Part shown: positions 42,577-52,585 of the stretch, piece after piece
Position numbering within the stretch: position 1 is the stretch's first letter
Layout: the number at the start of each line of letters is the position of its first letter
Origin: CAZTTH01 sp964615975
GTDB lineage: Bacteria; Verrucomicrobiota; Lentisphaeria; JABSQK01; JAJFLO01
Length of the DNA stretch: 64,000 nt
Direction of reading: 5' to 3'
NCBI GenBank assembly: GCA_964615975.1
Contig: CAZTTH010000003.1
Coordinates: forward strand, 52,870 to 116,869
Notes under the pieces: model-generated
The model's database searches: none
What the model saw: the letters and a program-made list of their open reading frames with translations, nothing else
Told to the model about the DNA's origin: nothing
Made by a program: the position numbers and the translations under genes

Positions 42577-43737
42577 CTATCTTAATGCCCACATCCGCCG
42601 CAGCCCCCAAAGTCCGTATCCGGCGAGGGGAATCACGTTGGCGATCAGCGCGGACAGCCACTGACTCTTGCCGGCCACCAAAAAAAACTGGGTGACCAGA
42701 TAATATGAGCTGAAAAGGGCCAGAGCCAGGAGAAAATTGACCAAGGCGTTACCGCGGGCAGTGACAACCGCCAGCGGGATCCCCAGAACCAAGGCCAGCA
42801 GACAACTCAATGGTCGCAGCAGGTAATAATACCAGTAAGTCGTCAGGTTTATCCGGGTCTTTTCAGGAAGAACCATGTCTTCTTCGGTGAGCAATTGCTG
42901 AATTCTCAAGGCAGATAAATCCTCCATCGGCTTGAGAGAATACATGTAGGAAAAACTGCGGGGATATTCGTTTAAATCCGGCAAGGTTAATGTCGCTTGT
43001 CTGATCGGTTCATCGATCATCAGATAACCATCATCATCGAATCGGCGCATCACCGCCTGAGTAAACTGCCATCCTGATTCTGTATAACTCGCCGCCGCCG
43101 CCACCAATTCCCATGCCACGGTGCGATTGGGACGAAATTGGGTGATATTGATCCCCGATGAGATCCCGGAAGGGTTGAATTTCTCAAAATACCAATCGCG
43201 TCGTCCCGCCTTATTGCGATAGGCCAGATAAGGTTTGAATGATTTGGTCCTGATTTTATAGGGATCCTTGATTGCCTGCAATAAATTGACCGCCATGCCA
43301 TGACAGGTGGGCGCGGCAAATTCACTGTTGATAAAGTATAAGATTGATATCACCATTCCAGCTGCCCATAAGGGGGAACTGATTTGCCAGAGCGACAGGC
43401 CAGCGGCGCGCAATGCGGTTAATTCCTGATTGCGGGATAAATCGGAGAATAAATACATTGCCGACAAGAGCAAGGCGATCGGGATGACATGAGTAAGCTG
43501 TTCAGGTTGGAGCAGCATGAAATAATTACCCATGTCCCGATACCCGGCGCCATGAGTGATGAAGTCGGGGAGGTCATCAATCATGGCGGCAATCAAAAAC
43601 AAGGCCAGGAATGCCGCCAGACACAAAGCGAAGATAATCAAGAAGCGGCGTAGAATGGCAGTGAAAATATGAAAGGAGATGACGCGCCGCGGAGAGCTGG
43701 CGTAACTGATCTTGTGCGTGATTGAATTCACCAGCAA
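42577..43737 (-). CDS. LptF/LptG-family permease
   Basis: 386 residues with three N-terminal TM helices, a periplasmic beta-rich jellyroll part (about 140-290) and three C-terminal helices. Motifs of YjgP/YjgQ: PIALLLSAMYLFSDLSRNQELTALRAAGLS, and LVLGIPLAVVTARGNALVNFLLALALFSSYYLV. It forms the inner-membrane LptB2FG transporter that extracts lipopolysaccharide. Which of LptF or LptG it is cannot be told; the partner is not in the window. It converges with rplT. Confidence 0.92.
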   Translation of the reverse strand: MLVNSITHKISYASSPRRVISFHIFTAILRRFLIIFALCLAAFLALFLIAAMIDDLPDFITHGAGYRDMGNYFMLLQPEQLTHVIPIALLLSAMYLFSDLSRNQELTALRAAGLSLWQISSPLWAAGMVISILYFINSEFAAPTCHGMAVNLLQAIKDPYKIRTKSFKPYLAYRNKAGRRDWYFEKFNPSGISSGINITQFRPNRTVAWELVAAAASYTESGWQFTQAVMRRFDDDGYLMIDEPIRQATLTLPDLNEYPRSFSYMYSLKPMEDLSALRIQQLLTEEDMVLPEKTRINLTTYWYYYLLRPLSCLLALVLGIPLAVVTARGNALVNFLLALALFSSYYLVTQFFLVAGKSQWLSALIANVIPLAGYGLWGLRRMWALR

Positions 43738-43838
43738 CCTCTGAAATTAACCGGGCGATTCACCCTATTGACGATGGTCTTGGCGCGCTCGCGCAACTCA
43801 TGGGGAGGTGTAACCGGTAAACCCTCATAAAGTTCCGG

Positions 43839-44549
43839 TTATTTGGTGGTAATTTTTACCACCCGTGTGCCACTGATGAAATCTTGTAATGACCGTTTCG
43901 AGGGCAGACAGAAGGTCAGAACCAGAGTGCTCCATGAAAACAGGAGATAACCGATGGTAAAGATGAATGCCCGTCCCAGCAATACCGGTCCTCCATCCTT
44001 GCCCACGATCATCAAGCCAAAAAACCATTGTCCGGGAGTTTGAGCCATTAAACCGATCGCCACGGTATAATAGATTAATACGCTCCCCAGGGTTCCCAGG
44101 GTAAACAATATATATACCAGTTCTTTGCTGGTATGTTGCTCGATCAATCCATTGGCGAAAAACATCAGCCCGAGAGCGACCAGGCCGAGGATGCAGGTAT
44201 CGATAACCCAGGCGCCAAAGCGCATGGTCGTGGTGCCGGGCGCATATACGAATTGACCTGATTTATTCAGCGATCGCATCGATTTGTCATCCATTTTGGG
44301 ATTGATCAACTGGTTGAGTTTCGCCCCCACCGAAGCGCCTGATTCATGGGGGGTTTTTTGTTTATCAATAATCCCGGTTAAAAAGGCGACTTTTTCTGCT
44401 TTGGTCCATTTCTTCATCAGGGTGTTTCGGACTTCACAATCATGGGAAATGCGTCCGGCTTCCGCCCAATTTACCATTGTTTCCTGGTCGATTGGACCAT
44501 ACTCATTGCCTTCTGGAGTACGTAAAATATATTTCATGCTTGCGCTCAT
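43839..44549 (-). CDS. GYF-type plus RDD-domain membrane protein
   Basis: 236 residues. The N-terminal GYF_2-like domain (YILRTPEGNEYGPIDQETMVNWAEAGRISHDCEVRN) is followed by a linker and an RDD membrane domain starting MRFGAWVIDTCILGL, with AQTPGQWFFGLMIV and SLQDFISGTRVV. RDD proteins are associated with ion homeostasis or transport, and GYF_2 domains probably bind partners. A textbook ribosome-binding site (AAGGAGG) precedes the ATG. Function beyond this is open. Confidence 0.85.
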   Translation of the reverse strand: MSASMKYILRTPEGNEYGPIDQETMVNWAEAGRISHDCEVRNTLMKKWTKAEKVAFLTGIIDKQKTPHESGASVGAKLNQLINPKMDDKSMRSLNKSGQFVYAPGTTTMRFGAWVIDTCILGLVALGLMFFANGLIEQHTSKELVYILFTLGTLGSVLIYYTVAIGLMAQTPGQWFFGLMIVGKDGGPVLLGRAFIFTIGYLLFSWSTLVLTFCLPSKRSLQDFISGTRVVKITTK

Positions 44550-44878
44550 GATTTACCTCCTTGGTATCTGGCTGACAGGTGACGGTTAAAATGTCCTGCG
44601 TCTCTTTTCTGGAAGAGTCACATTTTCTTGACCAGGGGGAACAGGTGATTGTTATTCCACCCCAATCATTAACTGCTGAATTTACGTTACTATATATCCA
44701 ATATCTTGAGAAAATTGAATATATTTTGAAAATCATATCTTTAACTTGAATTAAGTTCAGCATGGGAGAACGTCCATGTCATGTCTAAGACGACCATTAA
44801 CACCAGCGGAAATTGAATAGCGATGATTCATGCAAAACCAATAAATTATTATAACTTTCATCTCGGTGGCCGGCGCTT
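44550..44878. other. Divergent gene-free gap
   Basis: 329 bp between two genes that point away from each other. It probably contains both promoters. No RNA gene or repeat was identified. Confidence 0.5.
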
Positions 44879-45541
44879 ATGAACCTCCGAGAAGTAGTGG
44901 CAATTCTTCGCAACCTGGATGGTATTCTGTATGCGGGCATCGTTCTCCTGTTGCTCCTTCCTTATAATCATGTCGGATATAACGAGTTTAATAATCCGCG
45001 CATGATATTGCTGGCGCCGATCATTGCGTTGTGCTGGTTTTCCCTGCGGTTGCCGGCGGATCTCGACACACTGGGAAAATGGCGGGTCAAAATATTGCAA
45101 TGCCGGCGCTTCACGTATGCGTTGATGGGGTTGTCCCCTTTTCCGATATGGTGGGCGGCGATTCCCAATAATGCGTATCTGTTTGTCAATCTGGTCGCCG
45201 CGGCACTGGCGGGTTTTGGCTGGTTCTATCAACTTTATGACTGCATGTTGGAGTTGGCGATCTATAATGGTTATCGAAGCCTGGAACGGCAAATCCGAAT
45301 TCTGAAATGGTTGCTCTTTTATGTCACCATAGTTCCATTTCTCAGTTTAAGTTTGATGATCTTCATGGATTCGTATATTTATTCATCTTATGACTTTGTC
45401 GATATCCTGACCCTGGTTAAAATCATCCCCGCCTGGATGCTCGCGGTCTATTTTTTTCCGCTCCTTTATGGTATGTGGTTGATTATCCGACTGCGGCGCA
45501 TGCTGAATTGGCAGATTGGTTATTTGACCAATGAAGATTGA
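44879..45541 (+). CDS. Multi-pass membrane protein of unknown function
   Basis: 220 residues with about five hydrophobic segments (near 14-34, 42-58, 78-93, 100-124, 140-170 and 180-200). Sequence is rich in aromatic residues, with no motif I recognise. It is divergent to the GYF-RDD gene and stops 98 bp before the convergent DegT-type gene. Only a membrane location can be supported. Confidence 0.7.
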   Translation: MNLREVVAILRNLDGILYAGIVLLLLLPYNHVGYNEFNNPRMILLAPIIALCWFSLRLPADLDTLGKWRVKILQCRRFTYALMGLSPFPIWWAAIPNNAYLFVNLVAAALAGFGWFYQLYDCMLELAIYNGYRSLERQIRILKWLLFYVTIVPFLSLSLMIFMDSYIYSSYDFVDILTLVKIIPAWMLAVYFFPLLYGMWLIIRLRRMLNWQIGYLTNED

Positions 45542-45639
45542 GAATGCAGCGCGCTCTTCCCTAGTGGGTACAACGGCTTGCGGAGGGAGATATTTTGCGT
45601 GGTCACAATCTTCAATATCGGGGAAGTAAATTTGACCTT

Positions 45640-46788
45640 TTACTCCTTATAAAAGGCGTTGATGGTATCGACCACATAATGCTGTTGCGCCTCGGTCAGT
45701 TCTGGAAATATGGGAATGGCAAGGGATTCCAGTGCCGCTTTTTCAGCTTCAGGAAAGTCGCCGGCCTTATATCCAAGGTAGGCGAAACAGGGTTGTAAAT
45801 GCAGGGGAACCGGATAATAGACTTCGTTGCCGACCCCGTGTTGGGTCAGATAAGCGCGTAATTCATCCCGCTTCCGGGCGCGGATGACATATTGATTGTA
45901 GATATGATAATGATCCCAGTCGAAGCCCTGATAGACCGCCTGGGGTAAAATTATTTCATTTCCGGCCAACCCCACATCCGCAAACCAGCGGTTGTAACGC
46001 CCGGCATTTTCCTGGCGTTTGAGGCTCCAGCCATCGAGATAATCGAACTTTATATTGAGCCAGGCAGCCTGCAGAGTATCGATGCGGAAATTGCCGCCGA
46101 TAAATTGATGATAATACTTGGGTTGACTGCCATGAACGCGGAGAATGCGGAGCTTTTCCGCCAGCAGTTCAACATTGGTAATCAACATGCCGGCATCGCC
46201 GAGCGCCCCCAGATTTTTGCTGGGGAAAAAACTCAGGCATCCCACCAACCCCATCGATCCCGCCCGGCGGCGATACAAGTATTCACTGCCGATTGCCTGG
46301 GCGGTGTCTTCGATTACCGGTATCCCATAGTTATTGGCAATGTCAATAACCGAATCCATGTCGGCGCATTGCCCAAAAAGATGGACGGGGATGATGGCCT
46401 GGGTGTTGGCGGTAATCTGCGCTTCCAATTTTTCAGGATCGAGATTAAACGTGTGTGGCTCGATATCGATAAAAACCGGCTTGGCGCCGACCCGGGCAAT
46501 GGCGCCGGCAGTGGCAAAAAAAGAGTACGCACTCGTGATGACTTCATCATTAGCGCCCACATTCATTGCCATCAAAGCCAGCAGCAGCGCGTCCGTGCCC
46601 GAAGACACCCCAATGCCATGCGCGCACTGGCAATAACCCGCCACCCGTTCTTCCAGCTGAGCCACTTCAGGACCAAGAATGAATTGATGGGATTCACAAA
46701 TCCGATCGAAGGCGTCAGTAAATTTTGCCTTCAAAGTCTGATGCTGCAATCCCAGGTCGAGCAATGGAACTTTCATTTTAGCGGTCAT
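45640..46788 (-). CDS. DegT/DnrJ/EryC1/StrS-type sugar aminotransferase
   Basis: 382 residues, typical length. VPLLDLGLQHQTLKAKF start, GVSSGTDALLLALMA, DEVITSAYSFFATAGAIARVGAKPVFIDI, PVHLFGQCADMD, VIEDTAQAIGSEY and the PLP Lys in FFPSKNLGALGDAG. Such enzymes aminate keto-sugar nucleotides for surface polysaccharides or natural products. No other sugar-nucleotide gene is adjacent, so the substrate is unknown. Two starts (46788, 46776) are possible. Confidence 0.92.
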   Translation of the reverse strand: MTAKMKVPLLDLGLQHQTLKAKFTDAFDRICESHQFILGPEVAQLEERVAGYCQCAHGIGVSSGTDALLLALMAMNVGANDEVITSAYSFFATAGAIARVGAKPVFIDIEPHTFNLDPEKLEAQITANTQAIIPVHLFGQCADMDSVIDIANNYGIPVIEDTAQAIGSEYLYRRRAGSMGLVGCLSFFPSKNLGALGDAGMLITNVELLAEKLRILRVHGSQPKYYHQFIGGNFRIDTLQAAWLNIKFDYLDGWSLKRQENAGRYNRWFADVGLAGNEIILPQAVYQGFDWDHYHIYNQYVIRARKRDELRAYLTQHGVGNEVYYPVPLHLQPCFAYLGYKAGDFPEAEKAALESLAIPIFPELTEAQQHYVVDTINAFYKE

Positions 46789-47070
46789 GTTTCGATAACT
46801 TGAATTGATTGGATTTTAATTGTGCCACGGAGTAAAACCTGAATCAGTTGCCAGGCGAGGGAGAATATAAATTCGATTGTCATCAAGTAAAACCACTTTG
46901 ACAACTGAATTCGGTTGCCCTGGTTTGAATGTTTGCTTTGAGTTTAAGAAAATACTACACGATTGGAGTTGACATGAATAAAGCAACCTCGCTTAAAGTG
47001 GATCAAACGCGAATACACAGCAATGCAGCCGAGTCCGAAGTCAGCTGATCCTGCTTCACGAGCGATCGGA

Positions 47071-49425
47071 TCACTTATGCTCCATGACCCAGACGCCGTC
47101 CCATTCCTGCGGCGGCGGATGTTGGGCGAAGTGACAGCAGCGTTCGCAATACATTTTAGCCAGACCATCATGGGGATGGAGTCGTAACACATCTTGAAAA
47201 GCTTTGTTGGCGGACTGCCATTCCCGCTGGCGGTAATGCTCCAATCCGGCCGCGTGTTTAGCCAGCGCTTCGGACATCTTGGGGAAACTGGTTTCATCAT
47301 GATAGTCGAGAATCTCATATACAGTCACCGGTTTGATGGCGCCCATGACGCGGATCAAATCCACCACCCTGGTTATGTAGCTGTGCTGCAACTTGTTATA
47401 GGTGTGGTGGCTGATCAACAATTGAGTGCCGAAGTACTTGTTTATGCTTTCGAGGCGGCTCGCCAGGTTGACCCCCTTGCCGATACAAGTATAATCCATC
47501 CGCTTGATCGAGCCGATATTACCGACCAGGACCTTGCCGGTATTGATGCCAATGCCAATTGCCAGGGGCTCGCGGTTAATTTTGCGTTGGGATTGATTGA
47601 ATAGTTTCAAGGCACGATACATCTGGATGGCCGCCTGGACTGAATGGTCGGCGTCGCCGAGATTGGCGAATGGGATTCCGAAAACCGCGAGAATGGCATC
47701 ACCAATATATTTATCCAGCGTGCCGCCTTGGGCAAAGATGATATCCACCATGGTTGAAAAATACTCATTCAATATCGACACGGTGGTTTGAGCGCCCAGT
47801 TTCTCAGACATGGTGGTAAAGTTTCTGATATCTGAAAACAGCACCGATACTTCCTGTATCTTGCCGCCCAATACCGCGTCGGTCTTGAGCAACTGATCCG
47901 CTACCTCCTTGGGCATGTAACGCGACAATGTGCCGCGCAGTCGCTTCTCGTGCGAAATGTCATCAAAGATAAGCATCGAGCCGATCAATTCCTTGTTAAT
48001 ATTGATCAGCGGGACCACGGAAATATTCACCGATATCACGGACTTATTGTCGGGCATGACATATTCGCTGTCGACGATTTGTTCGGTTTTTCCGGTCCCG
48101 ACAACTTTCTTGATGCTGGCGAGAATCCAATCATTATTGCCCGCAAAGGTTTCATGCGCATTGCGCCCGATAAAGTCCTCCAGGGATACATTCAGGATAC
48201 GCAACAGCGAATCATTACATTTTTCGATACGATGATTGGCATCGAGGGTGATGACGCCGCTGTTCAGACTTTGCAGGATGCTCTCATTGTAATTTTTAAT
48301 ATTAAGGACTTCATCGAAGAGTTTGGCATTTTCAATCGCGACCGATGCCTGTGAGGAAAATGCCCGCAGCCGTCTGACATCGGAATCACTAAAAGGCCCA
48401 CCGCGCTTGTTCAACACCTGCACCACTCCGATCACCTGACCCCTTTTGTTGGTCACCGGCATACAGAGAATGGATTTGGTATGATAACCGGTTTTGCGAT
48501 CGATTTCCGGATTAAATCGGGGGTCGGTGTGAGCATCGAGGATGTTGATTGTTTCGTTATGAGTGAAGGCATGACCGGCAATACCCTTGTTGGTTGGAAT
48601 GCGAATTTCCTTACTTTCCAAACCCTGGGCGACATGAGACCAGAGTTCGTTGTTTTTATCATCATAAATGAATAAGGTGCTGCGGTCGGCATTCAGAATT
48701 GATGTCACGGTCTCCATGATTTTTTGCAGGAGCGGCTTGAGCTGCAATTCGGAAGAAATCGCGGCGGTGATTTCCAAAAGCATGGATTCATCTTCCCCAA
48801 CCTTGCGCACTTCTTCAAAGATTTGAGCATTTTGCAGGGCGGCGGCGGTTTGTGCGCTGATCGCCTGGAGAAAGTCGAGATCATTCTGATCGAACGGTCC
48901 GTTGGTTTTATTAAGCAGTTGCGTAACCCCAATGATATCGTTGTGGCGGGATTTGATCGGAGCACAGAGGATATTGCGGGTGGTAAAACCGGTTTCCCGA
49001 TCCACTTCCTGATTGAACCGGGGATCGGCATAGGCATCGGGAATGATCACCGGTTGGCCGGTGGTAAAGACTGTCCCGGCAATACCGGTGTTATAGGGGA
49101 TGCGGATTTCGCCAAAGTATCCTCGTTCCTGAATTTTACTAAAAAGTTCGCCCCGGTTGCGATCATAGACAAAAACGGTGCCGCGCTCGGCGCCGACAGC
49201 GGTTTTCGACAAGTCCATGGTCTTTTGCAGCAAGAGATCGAGCGAAAGTGTTTCGTTCAGTTGAGTGCTGATATCCATTATCGCTGAGATGTGGACAAGC
49301 AGTTCGCTGATCTTGCGAATTGAATCCTGGTGATTTTCGCATTTCAGGCTTTCCAGGAAGCGATTGATATCATTCTTCTGAAAACGATTGCGGATCAACT
49401 CATATATCAAATCAGTATCGTCCAT
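47071..49425 (-). CDS. GAF-GAF-PAS class III nucleotide cyclase
   Basis: 784 residues, soluble. GAF domains about 50-205 and 220-375 (both with IRIP..TGIAG and NKGIAGHAF type motifs), PAS about 385-505, catalytic domain about 525-710, then a TPR-like tail ending PPPQEWDGVWVM, as in cyanobacterial CyaB-type enzymes. Metal ligands (LFSDIRNFT, YIGDAILAVFG) and the transition-state Asn and Arg (VNLASRLE) are present. Adenine-selecting Lys (LDKYIGD) is present, but the matching Asp is Lys in CIGKGVN (codon AAG), so substrate or activity is uncertain. It has TAGGAG before the ATG. It would bind cyclic nucleotides through the GAF domains. Confidence 0.9.
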   Translation of the reverse strand: MDDTDLIYELIRNRFQKNDINRFLESLKCENHQDSIRKISELLVHISAIMDISTQLNETLSLDLLLQKTMDLSKTAVGAERGTVFVYDRNRGELFSKIQERGYFGEIRIPYNTGIAGTVFTTGQPVIIPDAYADPRFNQEVDRETGFTTRNILCAPIKSRHNDIIGVTQLLNKTNGPFDQNDLDFLQAISAQTAAALQNAQIFEEVRKVGEDESMLLEITAAISSELQLKPLLQKIMETVTSILNADRSTLFIYDDKNNELWSHVAQGLESKEIRIPTNKGIAGHAFTHNETINILDAHTDPRFNPEIDRKTGYHTKSILCMPVTNKRGQVIGVVQVLNKRGGPFSDSDVRRLRAFSSQASVAIENAKLFDEVLNIKNYNESILQSLNSGVITLDANHRIEKCNDSLLRILNVSLEDFIGRNAHETFAGNNDWILASIKKVVGTGKTEQIVDSEYVMPDNKSVISVNISVVPLININKELIGSMLIFDDISHEKRLRGTLSRYMPKEVADQLLKTDAVLGGKIQEVSVLFSDIRNFTTMSEKLGAQTTVSILNEYFSTMVDIIFAQGGTLDKYIGDAILAVFGIPFANLGDADHSVQAAIQMYRALKLFNQSQRKINREPLAIGIGINTGKVLVGNIGSIKRMDYTCIGKGVNLASRLESINKYFGTQLLISHHTYNKLQHSYITRVVDLIRVMGAIKPVTVYEILDYHDETSFPKMSEALAKHAAGLEHYRQREWQSANKAFQDVLRLHPHDGLAKMYCERCCHFAQHPPPQEWDGVWVMEHK

Positions 49426-49822
49426 GGTGATGAATACTCCTACTGCTGAAATTGCGGCAAGAGATCAAAACAACAATAGTCCATATAATCCTTTCCACAA
49501 TTCAGAGTCTCCTTAAATTCCCCTGCGTCCTTCGGGTTTGCTAATCAAGCGGTTTCTGATGTCAAAATCAGAGTAAAGATCCGATCTTTATTGAGGATAA
49601 TAAAATCTGCCATATCCTCTTGGTTATGGTTAATTTCGATGCGTATTAATGTAATATCCCAATGACTCGCGGCAATCCTCCGCTGGCAACCTCAAACCTG
49701 CCCGGAAGAAATGGCCGTGCCACAGTGCCGGCCATGATACGCTCTCATGAATATATACTGAACACGATCAGGTTTTAGAAAAAATATCGCACGCTTACCA
49801 GCCTGATTGGATTGGTGGTGTG

Positions 49823-49850
49823 CGAAAAATTGACTGCTTGCAGTCTCACT
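49823..49850. repeat. 14-bp palindrome family, copy 2
   Basis: GCGAAAAATTGACTGCTTGC, then AGTCTCACT. Same core GACTGCTTGCAGTC as 24263-24286. The 49426-49880 gap around it contains no gene. Confidence 0.6.
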
Positions 49851-49880
49851 CCCGCCATGCCGATGAAAACCTGTCGAAAA

Positions 49881-50864
49881 TCAATCTCTGCCAGGGGCGC
49901 CGGCTTCCATATCAGCCAACAATAACCACCCAATGAGATTGAATTCGAGCATGAGAAACAAACCATATCCGAGAGCCCAAAGGCAATAGGATTGGGGTAT
50001 GGATTGGTTGAGGGTCAACGCATCGGTTAACCAGAATAATTGCCAGTTCGGAATAACGGCATGGAATATCATTTCGATGTGATATCCATTGACATTCAGG
50101 AAATAATCCGAAACCAATCCGACCATGAAAATCAGGCCGCAAATCCCCAGATTCATTACCAGATTGCAGCGCAGCGAACATACCGCGGCGATTACCCCCA
50201 TAACCAGTATCGCCATGTGGATCAGGATCATGCTCTTTAGCATCGTCTCCCAAGCAGGTATCGATGCGATATCGCTGACATTGCCATGGGGATGCAGGAG
50301 CAGATGACCGCTCATTCCGACCCAAAAAATGGCCAGAATCGATAACACGGAAGCGGAAAACGATTTGCGCTTGAAATAATGAATTAATCCGCCCACGATT
50401 CCTGCAAGGATCAGGCCGCCGAAATAACCTGTTGCCAGACCCCGGTCTAGATCAAATTGATCCCGGGCGATCCGAGCCGACGCCAAAACACCAACGGCGG
50501 CAAAGAGAAAATAGAGCGAAAGCGCAGCCAGCAAGCCCAGTTGTTTGGCAATAAAATATATTGATTTATTTACTGGTTTAGCCATTATCAGGGTAATGGC
50601 ATTCGTCGCGAAATCCTGATTCACGCTATGATGAGCGGAGAAGACTCCCAGCAGCCAGCCAAATCCCATCAGGGTCGCCAACCCGCCATCGATTACAAGC
50701 TTCAGGTGATCCTCAAATGTAAACACCGCAATCAGCGGGTGGATGCCGATGAGAAGGAGGGCGCTCAGAGTTAAAACCAGGTATAACGGTTGGCGAACGC
50801 ATTGCTTGAAGGAGATAAGGACAATGGCAAGCAAAGGCCGGAAAATAATACGGGTAGTGGACAA
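49881..50864 (-). CDS. ABC-2-type transporter permease
   Basis: 327 residues with six or seven TM segments. The N-terminal amphipathic stretch and PLYLVLTLSALLLIGIHPLI ... LGVFSAHHSVNQDFATNAITLIMAKPVNKSIYFIAKQLGL is the ABC-2 permease pattern. The start is a TTG at 50864 with no clear ribosome-binding site, 21 bp after the preceding gene, suggesting coupled expression. No ATP-binding subunit is adjacent. Substrate unknown. Confidence 0.8.
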   Translation of the reverse strand: MSTTRIIFRPLLAIVLISFKQCVRQPLYLVLTLSALLLIGIHPLIAVFTFEDHLKLVIDGGLATLMGFGWLLGVFSAHHSVNQDFATNAITLIMAKPVNKSIYFIAKQLGLLAALSLYFLFAAVGVLASARIARDQFDLDRGLATGYFGGLILAGIVGGLIHYFKRKSFSASVLSILAIFWVGMSGHLLLHPHGNVSDIASIPAWETMLKSMILIHMAILVMGVIAAVCSLRCNLVMNLGICGLIFMVGLVSDYFLNVNGYHIEMIFHAVIPNWQLFWLTDALTLNQSIPQSYCLWALGYGLFLMLEFNLIGWLLLADMEAGAPGRD

Positions 50865-50885
50865 GGGGCAGTACGCGGAATGGAG

Positions 50886-51494
50886 CTATTGCGCCGGCGG
50901 AGTCCAATATTTCCGGTTGGTCATATAACCGCCAAAAACATCCGTGGTCGCGGGTGGTTTGATTTTGCCCCCCGCATCCAGTTGATTCTGCAGCACCATA
51001 TAGTCAAATCCCAATTTTTTTACCTTCAAGACATCGCCGACCGAGAAAGCGATCATTTCCCAGTTGTCATTGGGAATTGACCATACCGGCACCTGCTCTT
51101 TGATGATATCCATATACTCGTGCGGGCAATAATCTTGATTGCCGATAAACATTACTTTTTTAGGTTGAAGAAAATTGATGAAGCGCGGATAATCCTCCCG
51201 TTTAACCTGGAATGTTTCACGATTGTGAGCGAGGAAAAAAAATGAGTCTCCCTCTTCCCCGGTTGGCAGCAGCAGAATCGGTTGTTTCAATTCCATCTGG
51301 ATCAATTCAACCAGAACCCGGGACTTTACATAATTACCTGTGATCAGCAGGGTGTCGATGCGTTTAATTTTTTTTCCTGAAAACCAGGAGAAGGGATTCC
51401 ACCAACTCGCTTGCGCGGCGTTGACACAAATAATTGACAATCCCACGATCATAATTGCGCGGGATAATTTTGGAAAGGCGATGAATGCAGGCAT
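50886..51494 (-). CDS. Exported protein of unknown function
   Basis: 202 residues with an N-terminal export signal (LSRAIMIVGLSIICVNAAQA). The mature part has KRIDTLLITGNYVKSRVLVELIQ and QPILLLPTGEEGDSFFFLAHN, alternating strand/helix. An AAGGAG site precedes the ATG by 9 nt. The ABC-2 permease follows after 21 bp, so the two form an operon and may act together at the envelope. I do not recognise a family. Confidence 0.7.
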   Translation of the reverse strand: MPAFIAFPKLSRAIMIVGLSIICVNAAQASWWNPFSWFSGKKIKRIDTLLITGNYVKSRVLVELIQMELKQPILLLPTGEEGDSFFFLAHNRETFQVKREDYPRFINFLQPKKVMFIGNQDYCPHEYMDIIKEQVPVWSIPNDNWEMIAFSVGDVLKVKKLGFDYMVLQNQLDAGGKIKPPATTDVFGGYMTNRKYWTPPAQ

Positions 51495-51628
51495 GATATG
51501 ACTCCTTCAATGGTCGTTTGGTAATGAAAAAACGATAATGTGCGGTTGCGAATTCGGCTGATTCGGTAAACTTATCCCGCCATAATCCACATATGGCAGG
51601 AAAAATAATAACATGCATATGCCAATAA

Positions 51629-52534
51629 ATGAAATCTACCCAACAAATAAATTCATTTTTTAATTCTCAAAACACTACTGCCAGTCGCGTCGCCATATTT
51701 TTAAGCGGGACGGGAACGAATGCTGAAAAAATTCTTGCTTATCGGGAGAAAATTCCTCATCCGCCATTTGCTGTCGTTGCCCTGGTGACCGATCGACCGC
51801 AAACCAGCCGGGCAAATGATCTGGCAAAAACCTATCACCTCCCAGTGATTGCCAGCGATATCGCCGCCTTTTATCACGACTATGGCCTGACCCGGGTTTC
51901 CCTGGCCACCGTGGAGGGATGCCGGGTTCGTGAACTTTGGACCGCGACACTGCGCGAACAGCTCGCGCCGCTGGCAATCGATTTCGCCATTTTCGCCGGC
52001 TTTGTTCCGCTGACCAATTTGACCGCCGATTTCCCCTGTCTGAACATCCATCCCGGTGATCTCACCTACCTCAAAAACGGGCAGCGCCATCTGATTGGGC
52101 TGCATACCATTCCGATTGAACGGGCGCTTCTTGAAGGGCTTGATCATTTGCGCTCCACGGTGATTCTTGCCGAACCCTATGGCCAGAATCCAGCTCACAT
52201 GGACAGCGGCTTGATTTTGGGGATTTCCGATAAGGTGGAGATCGATTGGCAGGGACATTCCGTGACGGAATTGACCGCGGCAGCGGCCAGCCGCCCGTCA
52301 GCGCGTCCGGTTAACGGCCATGGCGATGTCCTGGAACAGCTCGCCAGGGCCAATCAAAATCGCTTGAAGGAACTGGGAGATTGGATCGTGTTTCCCCGCG
52401 TCGTCGAAGATTTCTCACTGGGGAAATTTGGCAGGGACAATGATAACCGGTTATACTATCGCGATGAAGACAATAATTGGCAGGCCATTCACCATGTCAT
52501 TTATGGCAGGGAGAAACGCGTGGTACAATCGTGA
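51629..52534 (+). CDS. Formyltransferase-family protein
   Basis: 301 residues. The N-terminal 200 residues resemble the PurN/formyl transferase fold: RVAIFLSGTGTNAEKIL, ALVTDRPQTSRANDLAKTYHLPV, IDFAIFAGFVPLTN, LNIHPGDLTYL, RALLEGLDHLRSTVILAEP, and HMDSGLIL with the likely catalytic Asp. NIHPGDL replaces the NIHPSLLP of PurN, and the C-terminal 100 residues are not part of PurN (about 190-200). It is thus a relative with another or unknown substrate. hisB follows after 51 bp. Confidence 0.75.
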   Translation: MKSTQQINSFFNSQNTTASRVAIFLSGTGTNAEKILAYREKIPHPPFAVVALVTDRPQTSRANDLAKTYHLPVIASDIAAFYHDYGLTRVSLATVEGCRVRELWTATLREQLAPLAIDFAIFAGFVPLTNLTADFPCLNIHPGDLTYLKNGQRHLIGLHTIPIERALLEGLDHLRSTVILAEPYGQNPAHMDSGLILGISDKVEIDWQGHSVTELTAAAASRPSARPVNGHGDVLEQLARANQNRLKELGDWIVFPRVVEDFSLGKFGRDNDNRLYYRDEDNNWQAIHHVIYGREKRVVQS

Positions 52535-52585
52535 GGTTATGCCTTGCATGATCATGAAAATATTTTATTAGAGAGATAAACCCCT

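Noticed and set aside
46976..47050. 24-codon frame with GGAG upstream (MNKATSLKVDQ...)
   Set aside because: It is too short and matches no family; nothing around it suggests a coding role.
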